A stretch of DNA of 64,000 bases, from NCBI RefSeq assembly GCF_014649855.1, contig NZ_BMTV01000004.1:208959-272958 (forward strand). The letters are read 5' to 3'. Position 1 is the stretch's first letter. Each line of letters begins with the position of its first letter. This document shows positions 55,865 to 64,000 of the stretch, in pieces. The notes beneath the pieces were generated by a model that was given only the letters and a program-made list of their open reading frames with translations, searched no databases and was not told where the DNA came from. The translations under genes were made by a program, and so were the position numbers. Origin of the DNA: Streptomyces roseolus. GTDB lineage: Bacteria > Actinomycetota > Actinomycetes > Streptomycetales > Streptomycetaceae.

Positions 55865-55989
55865 TGTTCGGGTCCTCCCCTGGCTGCGTACGTTCGACGG
55901 GGCGCACGGTACGGCCGCGCGCCCCTTGTCGTAAAGGACGCACCCGTCGGAGGGGGCGGTTGCTCAGGGGTTTCCCCTAGGGGACGCGC

Positions 55990-56721
<732 letters not shown>

Positions 56722-56826
56722 GGGACGAGCCTAGCCCCCTCGGCGGGGGCCGCCGGTCCGTCCGGGGGTGCGCACGAGGGCCCGTTCCCCTGCCGGAACG
56801 GGCCCTCGTCAGCTGGTGTCAGCTGC

Positions 56827-57060
56827 TCACATCATGTCTTCGATCTCGGCGGCGATCGGGTCCGCGTCGGTGCCGATGACGACCTGGATGGCGGTGCCCA
56901 TCTTCACGACGCCGTGGGCGCCGGCGGCCTTGAGGGCGGCGTCGTCGACGAGGCTGGCGTCGGCGACCTCGGTGCGCAGGCGGGTGATGCAGCCTTCGAC
57001 CTCTTCGATGTTGTCGATGCCGCCGAGCCCGGCGACGATCTTCTCAGCCTTGCTGGCCAT
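56827..57060 (-). CDS. nagF: PTS EIIB component, GlcNAc family
   Basis: Phosphotransferase EIIB of 77 residues. The phospho-Cys lies in NIEEVEGCITRLRTEVADAS, the usual EIIB-glucose-family site, followed by AAGAHGVVKMGTAIQVVIG. AGGGAGAAAGAC precedes the ATG. It is divergent from two EIIC genes, the same arrangement as nagF next to nagE1/nagE2 in S. coelicolor, where NagF serves GlcNAc uptake. Confidence 0.93.
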   Translation of the reverse strand: MASKAEKIVAGLGGIDNIEEVEGCITRLRTEVADASLVDDAALKAAGAHGVVKMGTAIQVVIGTDADPIAAEIEDMM

Positions 57061-57235
57061 GTCTTTCTCCCTGTCCGTCTCTCGTTCGCGGGATACGCGA
57101 ATCTCGGCGCACCGACGGTCCGCTGTGTCACGGTAACCCACGGTTGGCCCAACTTCGCGAGCGAATGCCGCCGTTCTGTCGAATGATGACGATCACCGGC
57201 GGCCTGTCCTCAGCGGGCTCCCGGAGCCTACCGCA

Positions 57236-57251
57236 AGTGGTCTACACCAGT
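57236..57251. promoter_or_regulatory. DasR operator between nagF and nagE1
   Basis: AGTGGTCTACACCAGT matches the 16-base DasR consensus AGTGGTCTAGACCACT with two changes. It lies 48 bases before the nagE1 ATG and about 175 bases before nagF, so it can act on both. Confidence 0.9.
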
Positions 57252-57299
57252 GTGCAACGAGACGCGGCCCCGGGTTGTTCCGGGACAGGGAGGTCGCCG

Positions 57300-58598
57300 A
57301 TGAGTACCGACAGCACAGCAGCCGGCTCCAGGAAGGTCTCGTGGGGAGGTTTCTTCCAGGGGCTGCAGAAGATGGGCCGCAGTCTGCAGCTGCCCATCGC
57401 CGTGCTTCCCGCCGCGGGCATCATCAACCGGCTGGGGCAGCCGGACGTCTTCGGCGCCGACGGGCTGGGCTGGGACAACGTCGCGAAGGTGATGTCCGGC
57501 GCGGGCGGGGCGCTGCTCGACGGGAGTCTCGGTCTGCCGCTGCTGTTCTGCATCGGTGTCGCGATCGGCATGGCGAAGAAGTCGGACGGTTCGACGGCGC
57601 TCGCCGCGGTGGTCGGCTTCCTCGTCTATTACACGGTGCTGCGCCAGTTCCCGAAGGACTGCCCGACGGGGACGAGGGACATCGGCGGTGGCTGCCTGGG
57701 CGCGGACGACGCGTTCGCGGGGTACACGTACCAGAACCCGGGTGTCTTCGGCGGCATCGTGATGGGTCTGCTGGCGGCGTACCTGTGGCAGCGGTACCAC
57801 CGCACGAAGCTGGTCGACTGGCTGGGCTTCTTCAACGGTCGCCGGCTGGTGCCGATCATCATGGCGTTCGTGGGCATCCTGTTCGCCGCGCTGTGCCTGT
57901 GGATCTGGCCGCCGATCGGTGACGCGCTGGAGAGCTTCAGCGACTGGCTGGTGGGGCTGGGTGCCTGGGGTTCGGGCATCTTCGGCGTGGCGAACCGCGC
58001 GCTGCTGGTGATCGGTCTGCACCAGTTCCTGAACGTGCCCATCTGGTTCCAGTTCGGTTCGTACACGAAGCCGGACGGCACGGTGGTCCACGGTGACATC
58101 AGCATGTTCCTGGCGGGCGACCCGGAGGCCGGCCAGTTCCTGTCGGGCTTCTTCCCGATCATGATGTTCGCCCTGCCGGCGGCGGCCCTGGCGATCACCC
58201 ACTGCGCGCGTCCGAACCGGCGCAAGGAGGTCGGCGGTCTGATGCTGTCGGTGGCGCTGACCTCGTTCGTGACGGGCATCACGGAGCCGCTGGAGTACTC
58301 GTTCCTCTTCATCGCGCCGGTGCTGTACGCCATCCACGCGCTGCTGACGGGCGTGTCGATGGCGGTGACGTGGGCGCTGGGCGTGAAGGACGGGTTCAGC
58401 TTCTCGGCGGGTCTCATCGACTACGTCATCAACTGGAACCTGGCGACGAAGCCGTGGCTGATCATTCCGATCGGCCTGGGCTTCGCGGTGGTGTACTACG
58501 TGATCTTCCGGTTCGCGATCACCAAGTTCGACCTGCCGACTCCGGGCCGCGAGCCCGAGGAGGTCCAGGAGCAGCTGGAGCGCGACAACGTGAAGTAG
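57300..58598 (+). CDS. nagE1: PTS EIIC component, GlcNAc family (NagE1-like)
   Basis: Membrane transport protein of 432 residues. The N-terminal QGLQKMGRSLQLPIAVLPAAGI is the typical EIIC-glucose-family start; VDWLGFFNGRRLVPIIMAFVGI and ITEPLEYSFLFIAPVLYAIHALLTG follow. There is no fused EIIB or EIIA domain, so it works with the separate EIIB. AGGGAGGTCGCCG precedes the ATG. A DasR site lies upstream. It is similar to the next gene; in S. coelicolor NagE2 is the main GlcNAc permease and NagE1 is less clear. Confidence 0.92.
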   Translation: MSTDSTAAGSRKVSWGGFFQGLQKMGRSLQLPIAVLPAAGIINRLGQPDVFGADGLGWDNVAKVMSGAGGALLDGSLGLPLLFCIGVAIGMAKKSDGSTALAAVVGFLVYYTVLRQFPKDCPTGTRDIGGGCLGADDAFAGYTYQNPGVFGGIVMGLLAAYLWQRYHRTKLVDWLGFFNGRRLVPIIMAFVGILFAALCLWIWPPIGDALESFSDWLVGLGAWGSGIFGVANRALLVIGLHQFLNVPIWFQFGSYTKPDGTVVHGDISMFLAGDPEAGQFLSGFFPIMMFALPAAALAITHCARPNRRKEVGGLMLSVALTSFVTGITEPLEYSFLFIAPVLYAIHALLTGVSMAVTWALGVKDGFSFSAGLIDYVINWNLATKPWLIIPIGLGFAVVYYVIFRFAITKFDLPTPGREPEEVQEQLERDNVK

Positions 58599-58652
58599 CG
58601 CGGGCGGACGCGTCGGTTCCGGGCCCTTCGGGGCCCGCCGCGGAAGGCTGAC

Positions 58653-58688
58653 AGGGCCCCTGGACCTCCTGGTCCGGGGGCCTTTTGT
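58653..58688 (+). terminator. Terminator after nagE1
   Basis: AGGGCCCCTGGACC and GGTCCGGGGGCCTTTT pair around TCCT, with one T-G pair and a T run. Confidence 0.8.
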
Positions 58689-58756
58689 CACGCCTTCATC
58701 ACGAGGGCCCCGCACCGAAAATTCGCAGGTTCCTTATCTAAGTCTCACGTGCTAAA

Positions 58757-58804
58757 ACTGGTCTACACCACTCATTGGTGTAGACCACGCGGTCCAGACC
58801 ACCG
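58757..58804 (+). promoter_or_regulatory. Cluster of DasR operators upstream of nagE2
   Basis: Three near-adjacent sites: ACTGGTCTACACCACT (58757-58772), ATTGGTGTAGACCACG (58774-58789) and GCGGTCCAGACCACCG (58789-58804). The first two are strong matches to the DasR consensus; the third is weaker. They lie 72-120 bases before the ATG. Confidence 0.88.
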
Positions 58805-58875
58805 CGTTCCACGAGACGCCGCCGTCCCCCCGTATCACTGTCCTCTGGCGGCGCCTTGCCTACTGGAGGAAGTTG

Positions 58876-60141
58876 ATGAGTACGGCCACCGCCCAGGCCG
58901 CCGCTCCCGCGAAGAAGCGCGGATCCGGCCTGTTCCAGGGCCTGCAGAAGGTCGGTCGCAGCCTGCAGCTGCCGATCGCCGTGCTGCCGGCCGCGGGTAT
59001 TCTGCTCCGTCTCGGCCAGGACGACGTCTTCGGCAAGGACGGCCTCGGCTGGGACAAGGTGGCGAAGGTCTTCGCCACCGCCGGCGACGCGGTCTTCGCC
59101 AACCTGCCGCTGCTCTTCTGCGTCGGCATCGCCATCGGCTTCGCCAAGAAGGCCGACGGCTCCACCGCCCTCGCCGCGCTCGTCGGCTTCCTCGTCTACA
59201 AGAACGTCCTCACGGCGTTCCCGGTGACCGAGGGCGTGGTCAACACCACGGAGAACGGTGGCGTCGACGTCGCCGCCACCTACAACGACCCCAAGGTCCT
59301 CGGCGGCATCGTCATGGGTCTCCTGGCGGCCGTGATCTGGCAGCGCTACCACCGGACCAAGCTGGTCGACTGGCTCGGCTTCTTCAACGGCCGCCGCCTC
59401 GTCCCGATCATCATGGCCTTCGTCGGCACGATCATGGGCGTCTTCTTCGGCCTCGTCTGGGAGCCGATCGGCAACGTCATCACCGACTTCGGCGAGTGGA
59501 TGACCAGCCTGGGCGCGATCGGAGCCGGCATCTTCGGCGTCGTCAACCGCGGCCTGCTGCCGATCGGCATGCACCAGTTCGTCAACACCGTCGCCTGGCA
59601 GGAGATCGGCTCCTTCAAGGACTCCGCCGGCGCGGTCTGGCACGGCGACCTGCCGCGCTTCTTCCACGGTGACCCCACCGCCGGCCAGTTCATGTCGGGC
59701 TTCTTCCCGATCATGATGTTCGCCCTCCCGGCCGCCGCGCTCGCCATCACGCACTGCGCCCGTCCGGAGCGCCGCAAGGTCGTCGGCGGCATGATGATCT
59801 CCCTGGCGCTGACCTCCTTCGTCACCGGCATCACCGAGCCGATCGAGTTCGCGTTCATGTTCATCGCCCCGGTGCTCTACGCGATCCACGCGGTCCTCAC
59901 CGCCGTCGCGATGGCGGTCACCTGGGCCCTCGGCGTGCATCACGGCTTCAGCTTCTCGGCCGGCGCGATCGACTACTTCCTCAACTGGGGTCTCGCGACC
60001 AAGCCGTGGATGATCATCCCGATCGGCCTCGTCTTCGCGGCGATCTACTACGTGCTCTTCCGCTTCGCGATCACCAAGTTCAACCTCCCCACCCCGGGCC
60101 GCGAGCCCGAGGAGGAGGTCGAGGACCTCACCAAGGCGTGA
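58876..60141 (+). CDS. nagE2: PTS EIIC component, GlcNAc permease (NagE2-like)
   Basis: Membrane transport protein of 421 residues with the same layout as NagE1: QGLQKVGRSLQLPIAVLPAAGI, VDWLGFFNGRRLVPIIMAFVGT and ITEPIEFAFMFIAPVLYAIHAVLT. GGAGGAAGTTG precedes the ATG. The run of DasR sites upstream fits the main GlcNAc permease. Imports GlcNAc with phosphorylation by EIIB NagF and general PTS proteins encoded elsewhere. Confidence 0.93.
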   Translation: MSTATAQAAAPAKKRGSGLFQGLQKVGRSLQLPIAVLPAAGILLRLGQDDVFGKDGLGWDKVAKVFATAGDAVFANLPLLFCVGIAIGFAKKADGSTALAALVGFLVYKNVLTAFPVTEGVVNTTENGGVDVAATYNDPKVLGGIVMGLLAAVIWQRYHRTKLVDWLGFFNGRRLVPIIMAFVGTIMGVFFGLVWEPIGNVITDFGEWMTSLGAIGAGIFGVVNRGLLPIGMHQFVNTVAWQEIGSFKDSAGAVWHGDLPRFFHGDPTAGQFMSGFFPIMMFALPAAALAITHCARPERRKVVGGMMISLALTSFVTGITEPIEFAFMFIAPVLYAIHAVLTAVAMAVTWALGVHHGFSFSAGAIDYFLNWGLATKPWMIIPIGLVFAAIYYVLFRFAITKFNLPTPGREPEEEVEDLTKA

Positions 60142-60158
60142 GCCTCGCCCCGTACGCG

Positions 60159-60192
60159 AAAGGGCCCCGGAACCTCAGGTTCCGGGGCCTTT
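60159..60192. terminator. Terminator after nagE2
   Basis: AAAGGGCCCCGGAACC and GGTTCCGGGGCCTTT form a long stem with one bulged G around TCA. It also follows the leftward metallo-hydrolase gene. Confidence 0.85.
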
Positions 60193-60201
60193 CCCGTGTC
60201 C

Positions 60202-60954
60202 TCACACCTCGTAGACCGCGCCCGCCTTCGCCAGCTCCGCGGGGCCCCCGTAGACCGCGCGCGCGTCCGCGAGGTTGCGCTCGCCGTCCGTCCACGGCGG
60301 GATGTGGGTGAGGACGAGACGGCCCACCCGGGCCCGGTCCGCCTGCGCGCCGGCCTCGCGGCCGTTGAGGTGGAGCTCCGGGATGTCCTCCTTGCCGTGG
60401 GTGAAGGACGCCTCGCAGAGGAAGAGGTCCGCGCCGTCGGCGAGCGCGTGCAGGGCCTCGCAGACGCCGGTGTCGCCGGAGTACGCGAGGACGCGACCGC
60501 CGTGCTCGACGCGGATGCCGTACGCCTCCACCGGGTGGCACACCTTCGCGGTGCGGATCGTGAACGGGCCCAGCTCGAAGCTGCCGGTGGTCAGGGTGCG
60601 GAAGTCGAAGACCTCGCTCATCGCCGTGGGCGAGGGGGTGTCGGCGTACGCCGTGGTCAGGCGCTGCTCGGCGCCCTCGGGGGCGTACACCGGGAGGGCG
60701 TCGCAGCGGCCGCCCTCGTGCCGGTAGTAGCGGGCGACGAAGTAGCCGCACATGTCGATGCAGTGGTCCGCGTGGAGATGGCTGAGGAAGATCGCGTCCA
60801 GGTCGTACAGGCCGATGTGGCGCTGCAGCTCGCCGAGGGCGCCGTTGCCCATGTCGAGGAGCAGCCGGAAGCCGTCGGCCTCGACGAGGTAGCTCGAACA
60901 GGCCGATTCCGCGGACGGAAACGACCCGGAGCAGCCGACGACGGTGAGCTTCAT
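60202..60954 (-). CDS. MBL-fold metallo-hydrolase (RNase Z-like)
   Basis: Cytoplasmic metallo-beta-lactamase-fold hydrolase of 250 residues. The metal motif is LSHLHADHCIDM (HxHxDH) with a further His in TAKVCHPVEAYGIRV and Asp in LAYSGDTGVCEAL. This group includes RNase Z-type phosphodiesterases; here the substrate is not known. It sits between nagE2 and the PemK-like gene as in S. coelicolor. Confidence 0.9.
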   Translation of the reverse strand: MKLTVVGCSGSFPSAESACSSYLVEADGFRLLLDMGNGALGELQRHIGLYDLDAIFLSHLHADHCIDMCGYFVARYYRHEGGRCDALPVYAPEGAEQRLTTAYADTPSPTAMSEVFDFRTLTTGSFELGPFTIRTAKVCHPVEAYGIRVEHGGRVLAYSGDTGVCEALHALADGADLFLCEASFTHGKEDIPELHLNGREAGAQADRARVGRLVLTHIPPWTDGERNLADARAVYGGPAELAKAGAVYEV

Positions 60955-61162
60955 AGGAGCGTGAACCTCCGTGGACGGGTGCGGTCAGGCACACGGAAAA
61001 GGGGAGGGGAGGCCGTGCGGTCAGACGAGAGTAAGGCGCACGGGGGCCCGTCGCTCCTTCGTGGCGTCCCGTTGTGGGGCAACTCACGGGCTCTGTCACC
61101 GGTTCGGATGGACGGCGGGGCGGGGCGGCGCGGCCCGGTCGGCGCCGGTAACGTCATGGGGT

Positions 61163-61651
61163 ATGGACACGTCGTGGTGGCCCGCGCTGGTCGCGGTCGT
61201 GGTGATCGCGCTGGTGGTGGCGGTCACGGGCGGGAGGTCGCGGACCTCGGTGCGGACCCGGCCGCCGGGGCGTCCGTCGCGTCGCCCTTCGGGGAGGACC
61301 CGGCCGCCCGCGCGGAAGCCGGCGGGGAAGCCCGGTGCGCGGGGGCCGCGGGCGCGGGAGATCTGGTGGGCGGAGGTGCCCTTCGAGGACGGGCCCGGCT
61401 CGAAGGACCGGCCGTGTCTCGTGCTGTCCGTACGGAGGGACAGCGCGCTGGTCGCGAAGATCACCAGCAAGTACCACGACGAGCGGGCCGGGGTCATCGC
61501 GCTGCCGCCGGGATCGGTGGGCGACGCGCGGGGGCGGGCCAGTTTCCTGGAGACGGACGAGCTCCGGGACGTGCCGCTCGGGGAGTTCCGGCGGCGGGTG
61601 GGCGAGGCGGACCCGGTCGTGTGGGACCAGGTCCGCCATCTCGCGCGCTGA
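61163..61651 (+). CDS. Membrane-anchored PemK/MazF-like protein
   Basis: Protein of about 162 residues. An N-terminal membrane segment (WWPALVAVVVIALVVAVTGG) and an Arg/Pro-rich linker lead to a PemK/MazF-like domain (about 65-162) with IWWAEVPFEDGPGSKDRPCLVLS and TSKYHDERAGVIALP. No antitoxin gene is beside it. Toxin activity is doubtful; a stand-alone family member of unknown role is the safer reading. The start has no strong ribosome site. Confidence 0.78.
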   Translation: MDTSWWPALVAVVVIALVVAVTGGRSRTSVRTRPPGRPSRRPSGRTRPPARKPAGKPGARGPRAREIWWAEVPFEDGPGSKDRPCLVLSVRRDSALVAKITSKYHDERAGVIALPPGSVGDARGRASFLETDELRDVPLGEFRRRVGEADPVVWDQVRHLAR

Positions 61652-61713
61652 GCTCGGCGCGGGCGCGTCGGGTGCGGTTCAGGCGGCGCGGCCCGGGGAG
61701 CCCGCCCGGCGCG

Positions 61714-62947
<1,234 letters not shown>

Positions 62948-63052
62948 GGGCGTGGGCTCCTGTCGGAAGGACTCTTGCGTGACGTGGTGGGCGCGCTCTG
63001 GGGCCCCCGCGCGGAGGGGGGTCGTACGGGTGAGGTGCGCTCGGCCGGTCGG

Positions 63053-63169
63053 TCAGAGCGCGGCGCGGGACGTACAGATCGCGCCGGCGACACGGCACAG
63101 GTCGACGTGCAGGCGGGCCACGAGCAGCACGGTGCCCGGAGTCTCTTCGCTCACGTCGTGGGAAACCAT
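63053..63169 (-). CDS. Small leader peptide upstream of cysO
   Basis: Short gene of 38 residues ending ARLHVDLCRVAGAICTSRAAL. This matches the RxHxDLxRVxxAxC type of actinobacterial leader peptide found before sulfur genes. Two Cys codons near the end fit ribosome-mediated attenuation by cysteine supply. It ends about 105 bases before cysO. No ribosome site stronger than GGAAACC-like is seen. Confidence 0.75.
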   Translation of the reverse strand: MVSHDVSEETPGTVLLVARLHVDLCRVAGAICTSRAAL

Positions 63170-63265
63170 GGGCTCATCGTATCGATTCCCGGTCCGGGTT
63201 CCGGAATGTGATCTCAGATGGTGGACGTTTTCCGACCGCCTGTCGGACAGGACCTCGCACAAGGC

Positions 63266-63691
63266 CTACTCGTACGCCTCCACGACCTTGACCTCCTCCT
63301 CGGTCACGACGCCCTCGACGATCGTGTACGAGCGGAACTGGAAGGGGCCGGCGGCGTCGGTGTCGGCGGTGGAGACGAGCACGTAGTGGGCGCCGGGCTC
63401 GTTGGCGTAGGTGATGTCGGTGCGCGACGGGTACGCCTCGGTCGCCGTGTGCGAGTGGTAGATGATCACGGGCTCCTCGTCCCGGTCGTCCATCTCGCGG
63501 TAGAGCTTGAGGAGGTCGGCGGAGTCGAACTCGTAGAAGGTGGGCGAGCGGGCCGCGTTGAGCATCGGGATGAACCGCTCGGGGCGGCCGGAGCCGACCG
63601 GGCCCGCGACCACGCCGCAGGCCTCGTCGGGGTGGTCCGCCCGGGCGTGTTCCACGATCCGGTCGTACAGGTCTCGGGTGAGGGTCAGCAT
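63266..63691 (-). CDS. mec: Mec JAMM/M67 metalloprotease for CysO
   Basis: Zinc protease of 141 residues. The JAMM motif is HSHTATEAYPSRTD (HxHxxxxxxxSxxD) with Glu in DEACGVVAG. In mycobacteria Mec releases cysteine from the CysO-cysteine adduct. Context with cysO and cysM supports that role; it may also trim the CysO tail here. Confidence 0.93.
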   Translation of the reverse strand: MLTLTRDLYDRIVEHARADHPDEACGVVAGPVGSGRPERFIPMLNAARSPTFYEFDSADLLKLYREMDDRDEEPVIIYHSHTATEAYPSRTDITYANEPGAHYVLVSTADTDAAGPFQFRSYTIVEGVVTEEEVKVVEAYE

Positions 63692-63710
63692 GCCGACAGG
63701 ATAAGCAGAC

Positions 63711-63747
63711 GGGCCGCCCCGTACCGAGGAGTGGTACGGGGCGGCCC
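63711..63747 (-). terminator. Terminator after the permease gene
   Basis: GGGCCGCCCCGTACC (63711-63725) pairs perfectly with GGTACGGGGCGGCCC (63733-63747). Confidence 0.85.
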
Positions 63748-63767
63748 GGATGCCGGGACGGCGCTGG

Positions 63768-64000
63768 TCAGGAACGCTTGGCGAAGGCGGCGCCCTCGGG
63801 GTTGCGGGCCTTGAGCACCAGGTAGGCGACGGCGAGCAGGAGGCCCCAGACGGGGGCGCCGTAGAGGGCGACGCGGTTGCCGGCGTCCATGCCCATGGTG
63901 ACGACGACCAGGCCGATGAAGGCGAGGGCGAAGACGCTGGCCCAGATGCCGCCGGGGGCCTTGAAGGAGGACTGGGGCAGTTCGCCGCGGTCGGCCTTGA
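63768..64000 (-). CDS. Amino-acid permease, C-terminal part (cut by window edge)
   Basis: The open frame runs in from the right edge for about 77 residues with two membrane segments (IWASVFALAFIGLVVVTMGM and VALYGAPVWGLLLAVAYLVLKAR) and ends AFAKRS. This fits the tail of an APC-type amino-acid permease. The rest lies outside the window, so the substrate cannot be judged. Confidence 0.65.
   Translation of the reverse strand, partial: KADRGELPQSSFKAPGGIWASVFALAFIGLVVVTMGMDAGNRVALYGAPVWGLLLAVAYLVLKARNPEGAAFAKRS

Noticed and set aside
61163..61651. Complete toxin-antitoxin pair
   Set aside because: No antitoxin-like gene lies on either side; the downstream neighbour is convergent cysM.

Overview
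The window is high-GC DNA from a Streptomyces (or a very close actinomycete). The signs are strong third-position G/C bias, GGAGG-type ribosome sites with many GTG starts, DasR operators of the AGTGGTCTAGACCACT type, LAxTG and class E/F sortase chemistry, and a stretch (RNase PH, nagF, nagE1, nagE2, metallo-hydrolase, cysM, cysO, mec) whose order I recognise from S. coelicolor. Gene content is mostly chromosomal-core style, with a more accessory patch at about 38.9-44.6 kb.

Layout. 0-8 kb: secreted metalloprotease, a PAS-GGDEF-EAL protein, a secreted GH18 chitinase with a DasR-type promoter, a flavin monooxygenase, an IclR regulator and a tRNA-Lys(CTT). 8-16.6 kb: a two-component pair, an AA10 chitin/cellulose LPMO with a DasR site, an SPFH membrane protein with a very long disordered N-terminus, a cell-wall Cys-peptidase, a second identical tRNA-Lys and a GH6 glycosidase. 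16.8-18 kb: a class F sortase and a membrane-anchored surface protein. 18.1-27.2 kb: a NagD-type phosphatase, an exported phosphodiesterase/phosphatase and a phosphonate-type operon (DasR-like GntR regulator, FAD oxidase, PhnX-like hydrolase, ATPase, two permeases, binding lipoprotein). 27.2-38.9 kb: LAxTG and LPETG surface proteins, a ROK regulator divergent from an oxidoreductase, an FAH-family enzyme, a YidC paralogue, an HxlR/MFS efflux pair with obvious operators, a class E sortase broken by a -1 frameshift, and a SEC-C protein.

38.9-44.6 kb holds a lone McrB-N/nuclease protein (likely a one-protein modified-DNA restriction enzyme), two degenerate HATPase regulators, a TPR regulator with a TrmO-like enzyme, and a winged-helix protein. 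45-54.8 kb: a DUF445 protein, a three-gene ABC exporter, a bifunctional penicillin-binding protein, a small multidrug-family exporter behind a guanidine-III riboswitch, a GroES-like protein, a DUF3618 protein, a BCP peroxiredoxin, two coupled HNH nucleases and an unusual short tRNA with a UAG anticodon. 54.8-64 kb: RdgB, a lipoprotein, RNase PH, the GlcNAc PTS genes with several DasR sites, a metallo-hydrolase, a membrane-anchored PemK-like protein, the CysM/CysO/Mec cysteine pathway with a Cys-containing leader peptide, and the tail of an amino-acid permease.

How the parts fit. Chitinase, LPMO and GlcNAc uptake form one functional chain from chitin to PTS import, and all carry DasR-like operators here. 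The phosphonate operon has its own DasR-like regulator, a dre-like site and a set of PHO-box-like repeats, which suggests joint control by phosphate and aminosugar signals. Several surface proteins and two sortases point to active cell-wall display. All function calls come from reading the sequence; no database search was run.
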